A DNA stretch of 64,000 nucleotides, from assembly GCA_017555905.1 (NCBI GenBank), contig JAFZFP010000003.1, positions 19,442-83,441 on the forward strand. Direction: 5' to 3'. This stretch comes from Alistipes sp. GTDB taxonomy: Bacteria > Bacteroidota > Bacteroidia > Bacteroidales > Rikenellaceae. Below the pieces are notes generated by a model that saw only the letters and a list, made by a program, of their open reading frames with translations, made no database searches and was not told where the DNA came from. This document shows positions 45,043-53,411 of the stretch, piece by piece. Numbering within the stretch: position 1 is the stretch's first letter; each line of letters starts with the position of its first letter. The position numbers were made by a program, and so were the translations under genes.

Positions 45043-45310
45043 ATATTATCGCTATAACTTCGCGCGGTTGGTATGTTTTCTACGTGGTTTTGTGCTAAAA
45101 TTAGGGTGTAAAAGAGGTGAAAGTTGAGTAGCAAAAGTTGTGCTATTTTTCTCTTTGACGAATTGTAGGGCCTTTTGACGACGAAAAATACGATAAAAAA
45201 CTGCAAAATTTACTAATGTGCTAATGTGCAGAAATAGAGGTAGATAGCGCATATTGAAAATATATAAATTAAAATTCTTTCAAGAATTAATGAAATTTTT
45301 TAATAAAATA
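45043..45310. other. Intergenic stretch with nothing recognised
   Basis: About 270 bp of A/T-rich sequence between the divergent glycosyltransferase and small-RNA promoters. I see no frame with coding character, no tRNA fold and no strong hairpin. Confidence 0.6.
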
Positions 45311-45342
45311 TTTGGCGAATTCAAACATTCTCCATACCTTTG
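45311..45342 (+). promoter_or_regulatory. Promoter of the small structured RNA
   Basis: TTTG (45311-45314), a 20-nt spacer and TACCTTTG (45335-45342). This is one of the best promoter matches in the window, yet no coding frame follows. Confidence 0.85.
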
Positions 45343-45347
45343 CAGCG

Positions 45348-45503
45348 AAGTTTTAAGGTTCATTTAGGTTAGTAGTTTTAGGTTGGAGAGGCCAATCGAA
45401 AGGGTTTGACAAAAGCAGCAGACTTGAAAAAGGTGCTGGTTTTGTCAAAAAATACAACGAAAAAGTTGTATGGTTCTACCTTTCGGTTGCCTCGATTTTT
45501 TTT
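45348..45503 (+). ncRNA. Small structured RNA with a three-way junction, family not identified
   Basis: About 155 nt from the predicted start (about 45348) to an eight-T tract at 45496-45503. Three helices can be drawn. P1: 45388-45405 with 45478-45493 (two bulges, one G-T pair); it closes the molecule and runs into the T-tract, so it doubles as the terminator stem. P2: 45405-45420 with 45434-45449, 15 pairs with one G-G mismatch, 13-nt loop. P3: perfect 7-bp hairpin 45452-45458 with 45465-45471, loop GAAAAA. No start codon gives a frame of note. The layout (closing stem, terminal stem, small 3'-side hairpin) recalls 6S RNA, but I could not match a known family. Confidence 0.8.
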
Positions 45504-45631
45504 ATCCAGCACCCCGTTTCTCTACGTCTTGTCCCTTGTTGCGGGTAGTTCTTCTGTCTGAATGGCGGATATTCTTGCTAAAAATCGAATGAAATAGGGT
45601 GGAAAATGTATTATATTCCGAAGAAAATTAC

Positions 45632-45639
45632 TATCTTTG
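45632..45639 (+). promoter_or_regulatory. Promoter -7 box for yebC
   Basis: TATCTTTG, 61 nt upstream of the yebC ATG. The interval 45504-45631 shows nothing else. Confidence 0.6.
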
Positions 45640-45699
45640 CAACATTGTGTACATATACAATAGGTAAACGATATCTAAAAATATAAAAATTATAACACT

Positions 45700-46437
45700 A
45701 TGGGAAGAGCATTTGAGTATCGCAAGGCGAGAAAAATGAAGCGCTGGGGACACATGGCGCGTGTATTTACGAAGATCGGTAAGGAGATTGAGATGGCAGT
45801 TAAGGCTTCAGGTCCAGATCCATCATCAAACCTTCGTCTTCGTCTTCTTATCCAGAATGCTAAGGCAGAGAATATGCCTAAGGAGAATGTTGAGCGTGCT
45901 ATTAAGCGTGCAACAGATAAGGATGCTGCAGACTACAAGGAGATGATTTATGAGGGATATGGTCCTCACGGTATCGCTGTTTTGGTAGAGACTGCTACCG
46001 ACAACACAAACCGTACTGTAGCCTCGGTACGTATGTACTTCAACAAGTATGGTGGTGCTTTGGGTACCTCTGGCTCTGTAGGCTTTATGTTCGAGCACAA
46101 GTGCGTGTTTAAGTTCAAGCCAACCGAGGGTGTTGATTTCGAGGAGATGGAGTTGGAGATGATCGACTTTGGTGTAGATGAGTTCTACGCTGAGGAGGGC
46201 GAGGTAACAGTTTACGCTGCTTACGAGTCATTCGGTCAGATTCAGACTTGGATCGAGGGCAAGGGCTACGAGTTGGTATCGGGAGAGTCTGTACGTATCC
46301 CTACCGACACTAAGGAGCTTACTCCAGAGCAGCGCGAGGCTGTTAATAAGCTTATCGAGCACCTCGAGGAGGATGACGATGTAACTAACGTATATACTAC
46401 TATGGCCGAGTCTGATGAGGACGAGGATGAGGAGTAG
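45700..46437 (+). CDS. yebC: YebC/PmpR family translation or transcription factor
   Basis: 245 residues. The start MGRAFEYRKARKMKRWGHMARVFTKIGKEI, given here in outline, and the segments NLRLRLLIQNAKAENMPKENVERAI and YEGYGPHGIAVLVE are family signatures. Members were described as DNA-binding regulators; recent work links YebC to relief of ribosome stalling at proline runs, like mitochondrial TACO1. The C-terminal tail is very acidic (ESDEDEDEE). ileS starts 33 nt downstream, so both are probably in one transcript. Confidence 0.93.
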   Translation: MGRAFEYRKARKMKRWGHMARVFTKIGKEIEMAVKASGPDPSSNLRLRLLIQNAKAENMPKENVERAIKRATDKDAADYKEMIYEGYGPHGIAVLVETATDNTNRTVASVRMYFNKYGGALGTSGSVGFMFEHKCVFKFKPTEGVDFEEMELEMIDFGVDEFYAEEGEVTVYAAYESFGQIQTWIEGKGYELVSGESVRIPTDTKELTPEQREAVNKLIEHLEEDDDVTNVYTTMAESDEDEDEE

Positions 46438-46470
46438 TCGAAATAGGTGTAATTCTACAGATTAACCACT

Positions 46471-49400
46471 ATGAAGAAATTTACAGAGTATAAGGGTCTT
46501 GACTTGGCAGGTGTTGCTGACGAGGTGTTGGCACGCTGGACTGAGGATGATACCTTTCACAAGAGCATAACAACACGCGAGGGCCATCCTACCTTCGTGT
46601 TCTATGAGGGACCACCTTCAGCAAATGGTACTCCAGGTATTCACCACGTTATGGCACGTACTATCAAGGATGTATTCTGCCGTTATAAGACTCAGCAGGG
46701 TTATCTCGTTCATCGTAAGGCGGGTTGGGATACTCACGGCCTTCCTGTGGAGTTGGGCGTAGAGAAGAAGCTCGGCATCACCAAGGAGGATATCGGCAAG
46801 AAGATTACCATCGAGGAGTATAACAAGGCTTGCCGTGAGGCAGTTATGGAGTTCACCGACATTTGGGAGGACTTGACTCACCGTATGGGTTACTGGGTAA
46901 ATATGGACGATCCATATATCACCTACGACAATAAGTTTATCGAGACCTTGTGGTGGTTGTTGAAGCAACTCTACGAGAAGGGTCTCCTCTATAAGGGTTA
47001 CACTATTCAGCCATACTCGCCAGCCGCAGGTACTGGTCTTTCGACTCACGAGTTGAACCAGCCTGGTTGCTACCGCGACGTTAAGGATACCACTTGTACG
47101 GCGCAGTTCCGCATCGTAGATCCTAAGGCTGAGATGGAGGGTTGGGGTACTCCAGTCTTCTTGGCTTGGACAACAACCCCTTGGACTTTGCCTTCAAATA
47201 CCGCGCTCTGCGTTGGTCCTAAGATCGACTACGTAGCAGTTCGCACTTACAACCCATACGATGGTCAGAAGATTACCGCTGTAGTGGCTGAGCCATTGCT
47301 CTACTCTATCTTCAACAAGAAGGGTGAGGAGTTGGCTCTTGACAGCTATAAGGCTGGCGACAAGGTTATCCCATTCGAGGTAGTAGGCAAGTGGCGTGGT
47401 ACAGAGCTCGAGGGTATGCACTATGAGCAGCTTATCCCTTGGGTAAAGCCTGTTGAGTGCGACGAGGCTGGCAACTGGGTTGAGGCCTCTGCAAAGGGCT
47501 TCCGCGTAATTCTTGGTGACTACGTAACCATCGAGGATGGTACAGGTATCGTACATATCGCTCCTACCTTTGGTGCTGATGATGCCTTCGTAGCGCGTCA
47601 GGCTGGCATCCCTTCGCTCTTTATGATTAACAAGCGTGGTGAGACTCGCCCTATGGTGGATTTCACTGGTAAGTTCTACCTCACCGAGGAACTCGACGAG
47701 CGCTTTGTTAAGGAGTGTGTTGAGGAGTCGTATAAGGAGTATGAGGGTCGCTTCGTGAAGAATGCTTACGACCCACAGTTCACCGTGGATGGTCGTTACG
47801 ACGACAAGGCTGCTGCAGCGGCTGAGACTCTCGACGTATATATCTCTATCCGCCTCAAGGAGATTGGTAAGGTATTCAAGATTGAGAAGCATACCCACAA
47901 CTATCCACACTGCTGGCGTACAGATAAGCCAGTGTTGTACTACCCATTGGACTCTTGGTTTATTCGCACCACGGCGCTTCGTGAGCGTATGATGGAACTC
48001 AACAAGACCATCTACTGGAAGCCAGAGTCTACAGGTACTGGCCGTTTCGGTAAGTGGCTTGAGAATATCAACGACTGGAACCTCTCACGTTCACGCTTCT
48101 GGGGCACTCCGCTCCCAATCTGGGCTACTGAGGATCGTTCAGAGCTCAAGTGTATCGGCTCTATCGAGGAGCTTATCGCCGAGATTGAGAAGGCTGTGGC
48201 TGCAGGTGTGATGACCGAGAACCCATATAAGAACTTCAAGGTTGGCGATATGTCGAAGGAGAACTACTCGACAGAGAATATCGACCTACACCGCCCATAC
48301 GTAGACAACATTGTCTTGGTATCATCTAAGGGTGAGCCTATGCGTCGTGAGCCAGACTTGATCGACGTATGGTTCGACTCTGGTGCTATGCCTTACGCTC
48401 AGGTACACTACCCATTCGAGGCTAAGGAGGGATTCGACCAGATTTACCCTGCAGACTTCATTGCTGAGGGTGTTGATCAGACCCGTGGTTGGTTCTACAC
48501 ATTGCACGCTATTGCAACTATGTTGTTCGACTCTGTAGCATTCAAGAATATCATATCTAACGGTTTGGTATTGGATAAGAATGGTAACAAGATGTCGAAG
48601 CGTTTGGGTAATGCCGTAGATCCATTCGAGGTATTGAGAAAGTATGGTGCTGACGCTACACGTTGGTATATGATCTCTAACTCGCAGCCTTGGGATAACC
48701 TTAAGTTTGACGTTGATGGTGTGGATGAGTGCCGTCGTAAGTTCTTCGGTACACTTTACAATACCTACTCATTCTTTGCGCTCTACGCAAATATCGACGG
48801 TTTCACAGGCCAGGAGGCTGAGGTTGCTATTGAGAAGCGCCCAGAGATCGACCGCTGGATCTTGTCGGAGTTGAACTCTCTTATCAAGGATGTCACAGCA
48901 TCGTTGGAGGAGTACGACCCAACCCCTGCGGCACGTCGTATCGACCAGTTTGTTAATGAGAACCTCTCTAACTGGTACGTGCGCCTCAACCGTAAGCGTT
49001 TCTGGGGTGGTGAACTTACCGAGGATAAGCTCTCAGCATACCAGACATTGTACACCTGCTTGGAGACTGTCGTGATGTTGGCAGCACCTATCGCTCCATT
49101 TATCTCGGACCGCATCTTCTGCGACTTGAATGCTGTAAGCGGTCGCCACACCGAGTCAAGTGTTCACCTTGCGGAGTATCCTAAGTGTAATGAGTCACTC
49201 ATTGTCAAGGAGTTGGAGGATATGATGTCGTTGGCACAGCGCACTTCATCTATGGTATTGGCTTTGCGTCGTAAGGTTAATATCAAGGTGCGTCAGCCAT
49301 TGGCAAAGATTATCATCCCAGTCTTGGATAAGCAGATGGCTAAGCATATCGAGGCTGTACGTGCGTTGATTATGAACGAGGTAAATGTCAAGGATATCGA

Positions 49401-49956
49401 ACTTATCGCTGATACCACTGGCATCATCACCAAGCGTATTAAGCCTAACTTCAAGACCCTCGGTCCTAAGTATGGCAAGTATATGAAGCAGATTGCTGCG
49501 TTGGTTGCTACCTTCACTCAGGAGCAGATTGCTGCTGTGGAGAACGACGCCGAGACTATCCTCAATATCGATGGCGAGCAGTTGGTTACTACTGCTGCGG
49601 ACTACGATATCACATCTGAGGATATGCCAGGATGGCTCGTTGCTTCAGAGGGTAAACTTACCGTAGCCTTGGATATCACCATCTCTGACGAGTTGCGTCG
49701 TGAGGGTGTAGCACGTGAGTTGGTAAACCGTATCCAGAATATCCGTAAGGATTCAGGCTTTGAGGTTACCGATAAGATTCGCGTAGAGATCGAGGCTACC
49801 GACCTTACATCTCCTGCTATCGAGAGTTTCGCTGACTACATCGCTCAGCAGACCTTGGCAGTGGAGGTTAAGGCTGTGGCAACCCCTGCGGGAGACTTCG
49901 TAGTAGATTCAGATATCGACGAGGCGCCTCTCAAGATCGCTGTTACTAAGGCTTAG
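46471..49956 (+). CDS. ileS: Isoleucine--tRNA ligase, eukaryote-like IleRS2 type with GIHH signature
   Basis: 1161 residues, far longer than E. coli IleRS (938), as in the IleRS2 branch. Catalytic Rossmann fold with editing insertion, anticodon-binding domain, and a C-terminal part without the zinc finger of IleRS1. The class I HIGH signature reads G56-I-H-H59 (in SANGTPGIHHVMAR) in place of H-x-G-H, which is the swapped form known to give strong mupirocin resistance. KMSKS variant K707-MSKR (NKMSKRLGNAVDP). Editing-site and tRNA-binding sequences appear complete. The gene ends at a strong terminator and follows yebC by 33 nt. Confidence 0.96.
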   Translation: MKKFTEYKGLDLAGVADEVLARWTEDDTFHKSITTREGHPTFVFYEGPPSANGTPGIHHVMARTIKDVFCRYKTQQGYLVHRKAGWDTHGLPVELGVEKKLGITKEDIGKKITIEEYNKACREAVMEFTDIWEDLTHRMGYWVNMDDPYITYDNKFIETLWWLLKQLYEKGLLYKGYTIQPYSPAAGTGLSTHELNQPGCYRDVKDTTCTAQFRIVDPKAEMEGWGTPVFLAWTTTPWTLPSNTALCVGPKIDYVAVRTYNPYDGQKITAVVAEPLLYSIFNKKGEELALDSYKAGDKVIPFEVVGKWRGTELEGMHYEQLIPWVKPVECDEAGNWVEASAKGFRVILGDYVTIEDGTGIVHIAPTFGADDAFVARQAGIPSLFMINKRGETRPMVDFTGKFYLTEELDERFVKECVEESYKEYEGRFVKNAYDPQFTVDGRYDDKAAAAAETLDVYISIRLKEIGKVFKIEKHTHNYPHCWRTDKPVLYYPLDSWFIRTTALRERMMELNKTIYWKPESTGTGRFGKWLENINDWNLSRSRFWGTPLPIWATEDRSELKCIGSIEELIAEIEKAVAAGVMTENPYKNFKVGDMSKENYSTENIDLHRPYVDNIVLVSSKGEPMRREPDLIDVWFDSGAMPYAQVHYPFEAKEGFDQIYPADFIAEGVDQTRGWFYTLHAIATMLFDSVAFKNIISNGLVLDKNGNKMSKRLGNAVDPFEVLRKYGADATRWYMISNSQPWDNLKFDVDGVDECRRKFFGTLYNTYSFFALYANIDGFTGQEAEVAIEKRPEIDRWILSELNSLIKDVTASLEEYDPTPAARRIDQFVNENLSNWYVRLNRKRFWGGELTEDKLSAYQTLYTCLETVVMLAAPIAPFISDRIFCDLNAVSGRHTESSVHLAEYPKCNESLIVKELEDMMSLAQRTSSMVLALRRKVNIKVRQPLAKIIIPVLDKQMAKHIEAVRALIMNEVNVKDIELIADTTGIITKRIKPNFKTLGPKYGKYMKQIAALVATFTQEQIAAVENDAETILNIDGEQLVTTAADYDITSEDMPGWLVASEGKLTVALDITISDELRREGVARELVNRIQNIRKDSGFEVTDKIRVEIEATDLTSPAIESFADYIAQQTLAVEVKAVATPAGDFVVDSDIDEAPLKIAVTKA

Positions 49957-49986
49957 GTATTCGCTACCTAACCCTATATTAATAAG

Positions 49987-50025
49987 AAAGAGTTGTTCGA
50001 TATGCCTATCGGACAACTCTTTTTT
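49987..50025 (+). terminator. Rho-independent terminator after ileS
   Basis: A 16-bp stem with one wobble pair (49987-50002 with 50007-50022, loop TGCC) followed by a T-run. Confidence 0.93.
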
Positions 50026-50116
50026 CATCTTTTTTTATAAATATGTTTGCAGATTTCATAATTTTTGCTTAATTTCGCTTTATGTAAATGTCTAACCGTA
50101 CAAAAACGCTACGATT

Positions 50117-50491
50117 ATGTCAGAGGAGAAGACCCGTTATAACGACGCTGAACTTGAAGAGTTCCGTCTATTGATAGAGCAGAAGTTGGCATCGGCACGT
50201 GCCGATTACGATATGTTGCGTTCAGCAACCAGCAATGAGAATGATACCGAGGATTCGTCACCTACCTTCAAGGTTATGGAGGAGGGTGCTACAACCCTTT
50301 CACGCGAGGAGTATGGCTCTTTGGCGCAGCGTCAGGCTAAGTTCATTCGTAACCTCGAGATGGCTCTTGTGCGCATTAAGAACAAGACATACGGTATCTG
50401 CAAGACCACAGGTAAGCTAATTCCTCGTGAGCGTCTTTTGCGCGTGCCTCACGCTACGGAGTGTATAGAGGCTAAAACCGCCCGCAAATAA
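50117..50491 (+). CDS. TraR/DksA family regulator with incomplete zinc site
   Basis: 124 residues. A coiled-coil N-terminal half (about 8-90) is followed by a DksA-type C-terminal region (TYGICKTTGKLIPRERLL). DksA has the pattern C-x2-C-x17-C-x2-C; here C95 and C116 remain, but the second and fourth positions are T98 and A119, so zinc binding as in DksA is unlikely. Similar proteins are common in Bacteroidetes, where C-to-other changes also occur. It probably binds the RNA-polymerase secondary channel. The gene stands alone; no clear terminator is present before the repeat array. Confidence 0.9.
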   Translation: MSEEKTRYNDAELEEFRLLIEQKLASARADYDMLRSATSNENDTEDSSPTFKVMEEGATTLSREEYGSLAQRQAKFIRNLEMALVRIKNKTYGICKTTGKLIPRERLLRVPHATECIEAKTARK

Positions 50492-50539
50492 TCTTTGTCG
50501 TTATAGCGGCGCTACTGCGGCGCTTCAATCAACGCCACC

Positions 50540-50924
50540 AATGGGACGTACGTCAAGTACTACCCATCGGTGGCTTTTTCGTGTCAGCGCCACATTAGCA
50601 CCACTCTAACGACAAATCCCATCACACTGCCCATCTGGGCTTATCTCTTTATCGAGACCACATCTACCGCCTTCTGACAAGAAACCACCTCACACTCTCC
50701 ATCGGTGGCTTTTTCGTGTCAGCGCCACATTAGCACCACTCTAACCTCAAATCATTTCTTGTGATAAGGCAGCATCTGCGGCCTCTCAATCATAAGCCCA
50801 AATGGGACGTACGCCAAGTACTACCCATCTGGGTTTATTTCTTTATCGAGACCACATCTACCGCCTTCTGACAAGAAATCACCCTCACACTCTCCATCGG
50901 TGGCTTTTTCGTGTCAGCACCACA
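50540..50924. repeat. Mosaic array of intergenic repeats with hairpins
   Basis: 385 bp built from three repeated modules. X: 47 bp, 50564-50610 and 50699-50745 identical, third partial copy 50894-50924 with one change; it begins CCATCGGTGGCTTTTT. Y: 29 bp, 50540-50568 and 50801-50829, one difference inside, sharing GGGACGTACG and AAGTACTACCC. Z: begins CTTTATCGAGACCACATC, 50647-50698 and 50841-50893, the first 38 bp identical. Y1 and X1 form a 12-position hairpin (GCCACC.ATGGG with CCCAT.GGTGGC) running into T5. There is no transposase, and no long open frame with coding character. Origin unknown; I suspect a degenerate or non-autonomous element. Confidence 0.85.
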
Positions 50925-51114
50925 CGCCCTTCTCCACCTTCTCAATACGCTTTGTATGCCCCGTAGCCTATTTCTCATCTCCTCCAAAACTTGTCTAAAA
51001 CACTATATTAGATTGCGATGTTTTCTGCCCGATGGCGAGGGAGTGTCATAGACAAAGTCGGAGAGGGTGGGTTAAAAAGTGGATAAAAAGTTTCGCAGAA
51101 TAGAAAATTTTGCG
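50925..51114. other. Intergenic stretch upstream of iorA with nothing recognised
   Basis: No coding frame, tRNA fold or clear hairpin was seen in this 190-bp interval between the repeats and the iorA promoter. Confidence 0.6.
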
Positions 51115-51122
51115 TAACTTTG
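51115..51122 (+). promoter_or_regulatory. Promoter -7 box of the iorAB operon
   Basis: TAACTTTG matches TAnnTTTG, with a leader of about 55 nt. The -33 position holds TTTC rather than TTTG (near 51091). Confidence 0.6.
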
Positions 51123-51183
51123 AAGATGATAACTGTAGATGCAAAAACTAACAGATAAATAACAAACCTAAAACATTAACAAT

Positions 51184-52803
51184 ATGAGAAAACTACTTCT
51201 CGGTGACGAGGCTATTGCACAGGCCGCTATCGACTCGGGTCTTTCGGGTGTTTACGCCTATCCAGGTACTCCGTCTACCGAAATCACAGAGTTTATTCAG
51301 TTGCGCGAAGAGAAGCGCGGCGAGGCTGAGGATAAGATCTTCTGCCGTTGGGCTACTAATGAGAAGACCGCTATGGAGGGCGCTCTTGGTATGTCTTATA
51401 TGGGTAAGCGTGCTTTGGTATGTATGAAGCACGTAGGTATGAACGTGGCTGCTGACCCATTTGTGAACTCAGCAATGACAGGTGTAAATGGTGGTTTGGT
51501 AGTTGTTGCTGCCGACGATCCATCTATGCACTCTTCACAGAATGAGCAGGACTCACGTTTCTATGGTAAGTTCGCGTTGATGCCAATCTTCGAGCCATCA
51601 TCACAGCAGGAGGCTTACGAGATGACTCGTGCAGCGTTCGAGCTCTCGGAGGCTGTAAAGCTCCCAGTATTGATGCGTGTGACTACACGTATGGCACACT
51701 CTCGCGCCGTTGTGGAGGTTACTGAGACCCCACGCAAGCAGAACGAGATCTCTCGTCCTGAGGATGTACGTCGCTGGATCTTGTTGCCTGCATTCGCTAA
51801 GAAGCGTTACGTAGAACTCCTCGCTCAGCAGGATGACTTGCAGAAGGCTGCCGTAGAGTCTAAGTTCAACTGGTACGTTAAGGGTGAGAATCCAGAGTTG
51901 GGTGTTATCACCACTGGTATCGCCTACAACTACTATATGGAGAACTGTGCTAACTGCAACAAGCGTAGCGTACTCAAGATTTCGCAGTACCCACTTCCAG
52001 TGGAGCTCATTGAGAAGATGGTTGCTGATGGTGCTAAGGAGATCCTCGTTATGGAGGAGGGTCAGCCAGTTGTTGAGGAGATGGTACGTGCTATCGTTCC
52101 TTCGACAGTTGTGGTTAAGGGTCGTTTGACTGGCGACTTGCCACGTGTGGGTGAGCTTACTCCTGATAGCGTACGTCTATCGTTGGGTATGGAGAAGTTG
52201 GAGAACCTCGAGGCTGACGATATCGTTGTAGCACGCCCACCAGCATTGTGCCAGGGTTGCGGTCACAGAGATATGTATAAGGCATTGAACGAGGTTGCTG
52301 CGGAGTATGAGAACCCACGCATCTTTGGTGATATCGGTTGCTACACTCTCGGTGCATTGCCTCCATTCCAGGCTTTGCACGCTTGCGTAGAGATGGGTGC
52401 CTCTATCACTATGGCTAAGGGTGCTTCGGATGCTGGTCAGTTCCCTGCATTTGCTGTTATCGGTGACTCTACCTTCACTCACTCAGGTATGACAGGTCTT
52501 TTGGACTGCGTGAACTCTAACGCAAACGTGGTTGTTATCATCTCGGATAACCTTACTACAGGTATGACAGGTGGTCAGAACTCTGCAGGTACAGGTAAAC
52601 TCGAGGATATCTGCCGCGGTGTCGGTGTTCACCCTGACCACGTACGTGTCGTTGTGCCACTTCCAAAGAATATGGAGGAGATCAAGGATATCCTTCGTCA
52701 GGAGATCGAGTACAAGGGCGTATCTGTAGTGATTCCACGTCGTGAGTGTATTCAGACAGCGAAGCGTCACGCTAAGGCTAAGAATGCAGCAAAGAACGAG
52801 TAG
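51184..52803 (+). CDS. iorA: Indolepyruvate ferredoxin oxidoreductase subunit alpha, without C-terminal ferredoxin domain
   Basis: 539 residues. The pyrimidine/PP domain comes first (GVYAYPGTPSTEITEF), then a transketolase-like linker domain, then the TPP-binding domain with C356-QGCGH (356-361) and GDSTFTHSG, GDIGCYTLG, SDNLTTGMTGG. Together with IorB it converts aryl-pyruvates (indole-, phenyl-, hydroxyphenylpyruvate) and CoA to aryl-acetyl-CoA, reducing ferredoxin. The protein ends at RECIQTAKRHAKAKNAAKNE; the C-terminal 8Fe-8S ferredoxin domain found in archaeal IorA is missing, so electrons must leave by another route. iorB follows 26 nt later. Confidence 0.93.
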   Translation: MRKLLLGDEAIAQAAIDSGLSGVYAYPGTPSTEITEFIQLREEKRGEAEDKIFCRWATNEKTAMEGALGMSYMGKRALVCMKHVGMNVAADPFVNSAMTGVNGGLVVVAADDPSMHSSQNEQDSRFYGKFALMPIFEPSSQQEAYEMTRAAFELSEAVKLPVLMRVTTRMAHSRAVVEVTETPRKQNEISRPEDVRRWILLPAFAKKRYVELLAQQDDLQKAAVESKFNWYVKGENPELGVITTGIAYNYYMENCANCNKRSVLKISQYPLPVELIEKMVADGAKEILVMEEGQPVVEEMVRAIVPSTVVVKGRLTGDLPRVGELTPDSVRLSLGMEKLENLEADDIVVARPPALCQGCGHRDMYKALNEVAAEYENPRIFGDIGCYTLGALPPFQALHACVEMGASITMAKGASDAGQFPAFAVIGDSTFTHSGMTGLLDCVNSNANVVVIISDNLTTGMTGGQNSAGTGKLEDICRGVGVHPDHVRVVVPLPKNMEEIKDILRQEIEYKGVSVVIPRRECIQTAKRHAKAKNAAKNE

Positions 52804-52829
52804 TTAATAACTAAGAAAAAAGAGAAGTA

Positions 52830-53411
52830 ATGAAGAAAGATATTATTTTGGCAGGTGTCGGCGGACAGGGTATTCTGTCGATTGCTACGGTTATTGGCGA
52901 GGCTGCAATGGCTGAGGGCTGGAACATCAAGCAGGCCGAAGTTCACGGTATGAGCCAGCGTGGTGGAGATGTTCAGAGTAACTTGCGCCTCTCTACTGAG
53001 CCTATCGCATCGGATCTTATCGCTAAGGGTGGTGCTGATATCATCATCTCGTTGGAGCCTATGGAGGCTTTGCGCTACTTGACATATTTGAAGAAGGATG
53101 GTTGGGTAGTAACCTCAAATGTTCCATTCGTAAATATCCCTAACTATCCTGCAGAGGAGGAACTCAATGCTCACCTCGCTGCTTTGCCTAACTGCGTATC
53201 GCTCAACGTCGAGCAACTCGCTAAGGATGCTGGTGCGCCTCTTCAGGCAGCAAATATGGTATTGTTGGGTGCAGCTATCCCTATGCTCGACATCGAGTTC
53301 GAGAAGATCGAGGCAGGTATTCGTCGTATCTTTGCTCGTAAGGGTGAGGAGGTTATCGAGAAGAACCTCGCAGCGGTACGTGCAGGTTATGATAACTCAA
53401 TCAAAAAGTAA
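52830..53411 (+). CDS. iorB: Indolepyruvate ferredoxin oxidoreductase subunit beta
   Basis: 193 residues. The gamma-type (catalytic pyruvate-ferredoxin oxidoreductase) domain starts with GVGGQGILSIATVIGEAA, and HGMSQRGGDVQSNLRLS is the conserved second segment. It forms the heterodimer with IorA. Its TAA overlaps the aminotransferase ATG (TAATG at 53409-53413), so the two are translationally coupled. Confidence 0.94.
   Translation: MKKDIILAGVGGQGILSIATVIGEAAMAEGWNIKQAEVHGMSQRGGDVQSNLRLSTEPIASDLIAKGGADIIISLEPMEALRYLTYLKKDGWVVTSNVPFVNIPNYPAEEELNAHLAALPNCVSLNVEQLAKDAGAPLQAANMVLLGAAIPMLDIEFEKIEAGIRRIFARKGEEVIEKNLAAVRAGYDNSIKK

Noticed and set aside
45348-45503. Assigning the small RNA as SRP RNA, tmRNA or RNase P
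   Set aside because: Lengths and conserved loops of these RNAs are missing; 6S-like is only a weak analogy.
47194-47910. 238-residue minus-strand frame inside ileS
   Set aside because: Antisense shadow within the editing-domain region of a clear IleRS.
50540-50924. CRISPR array in the repeat region
   Set aside because: Modules differ in length and spacing, spacers are themselves repeated and no cas gene is near.
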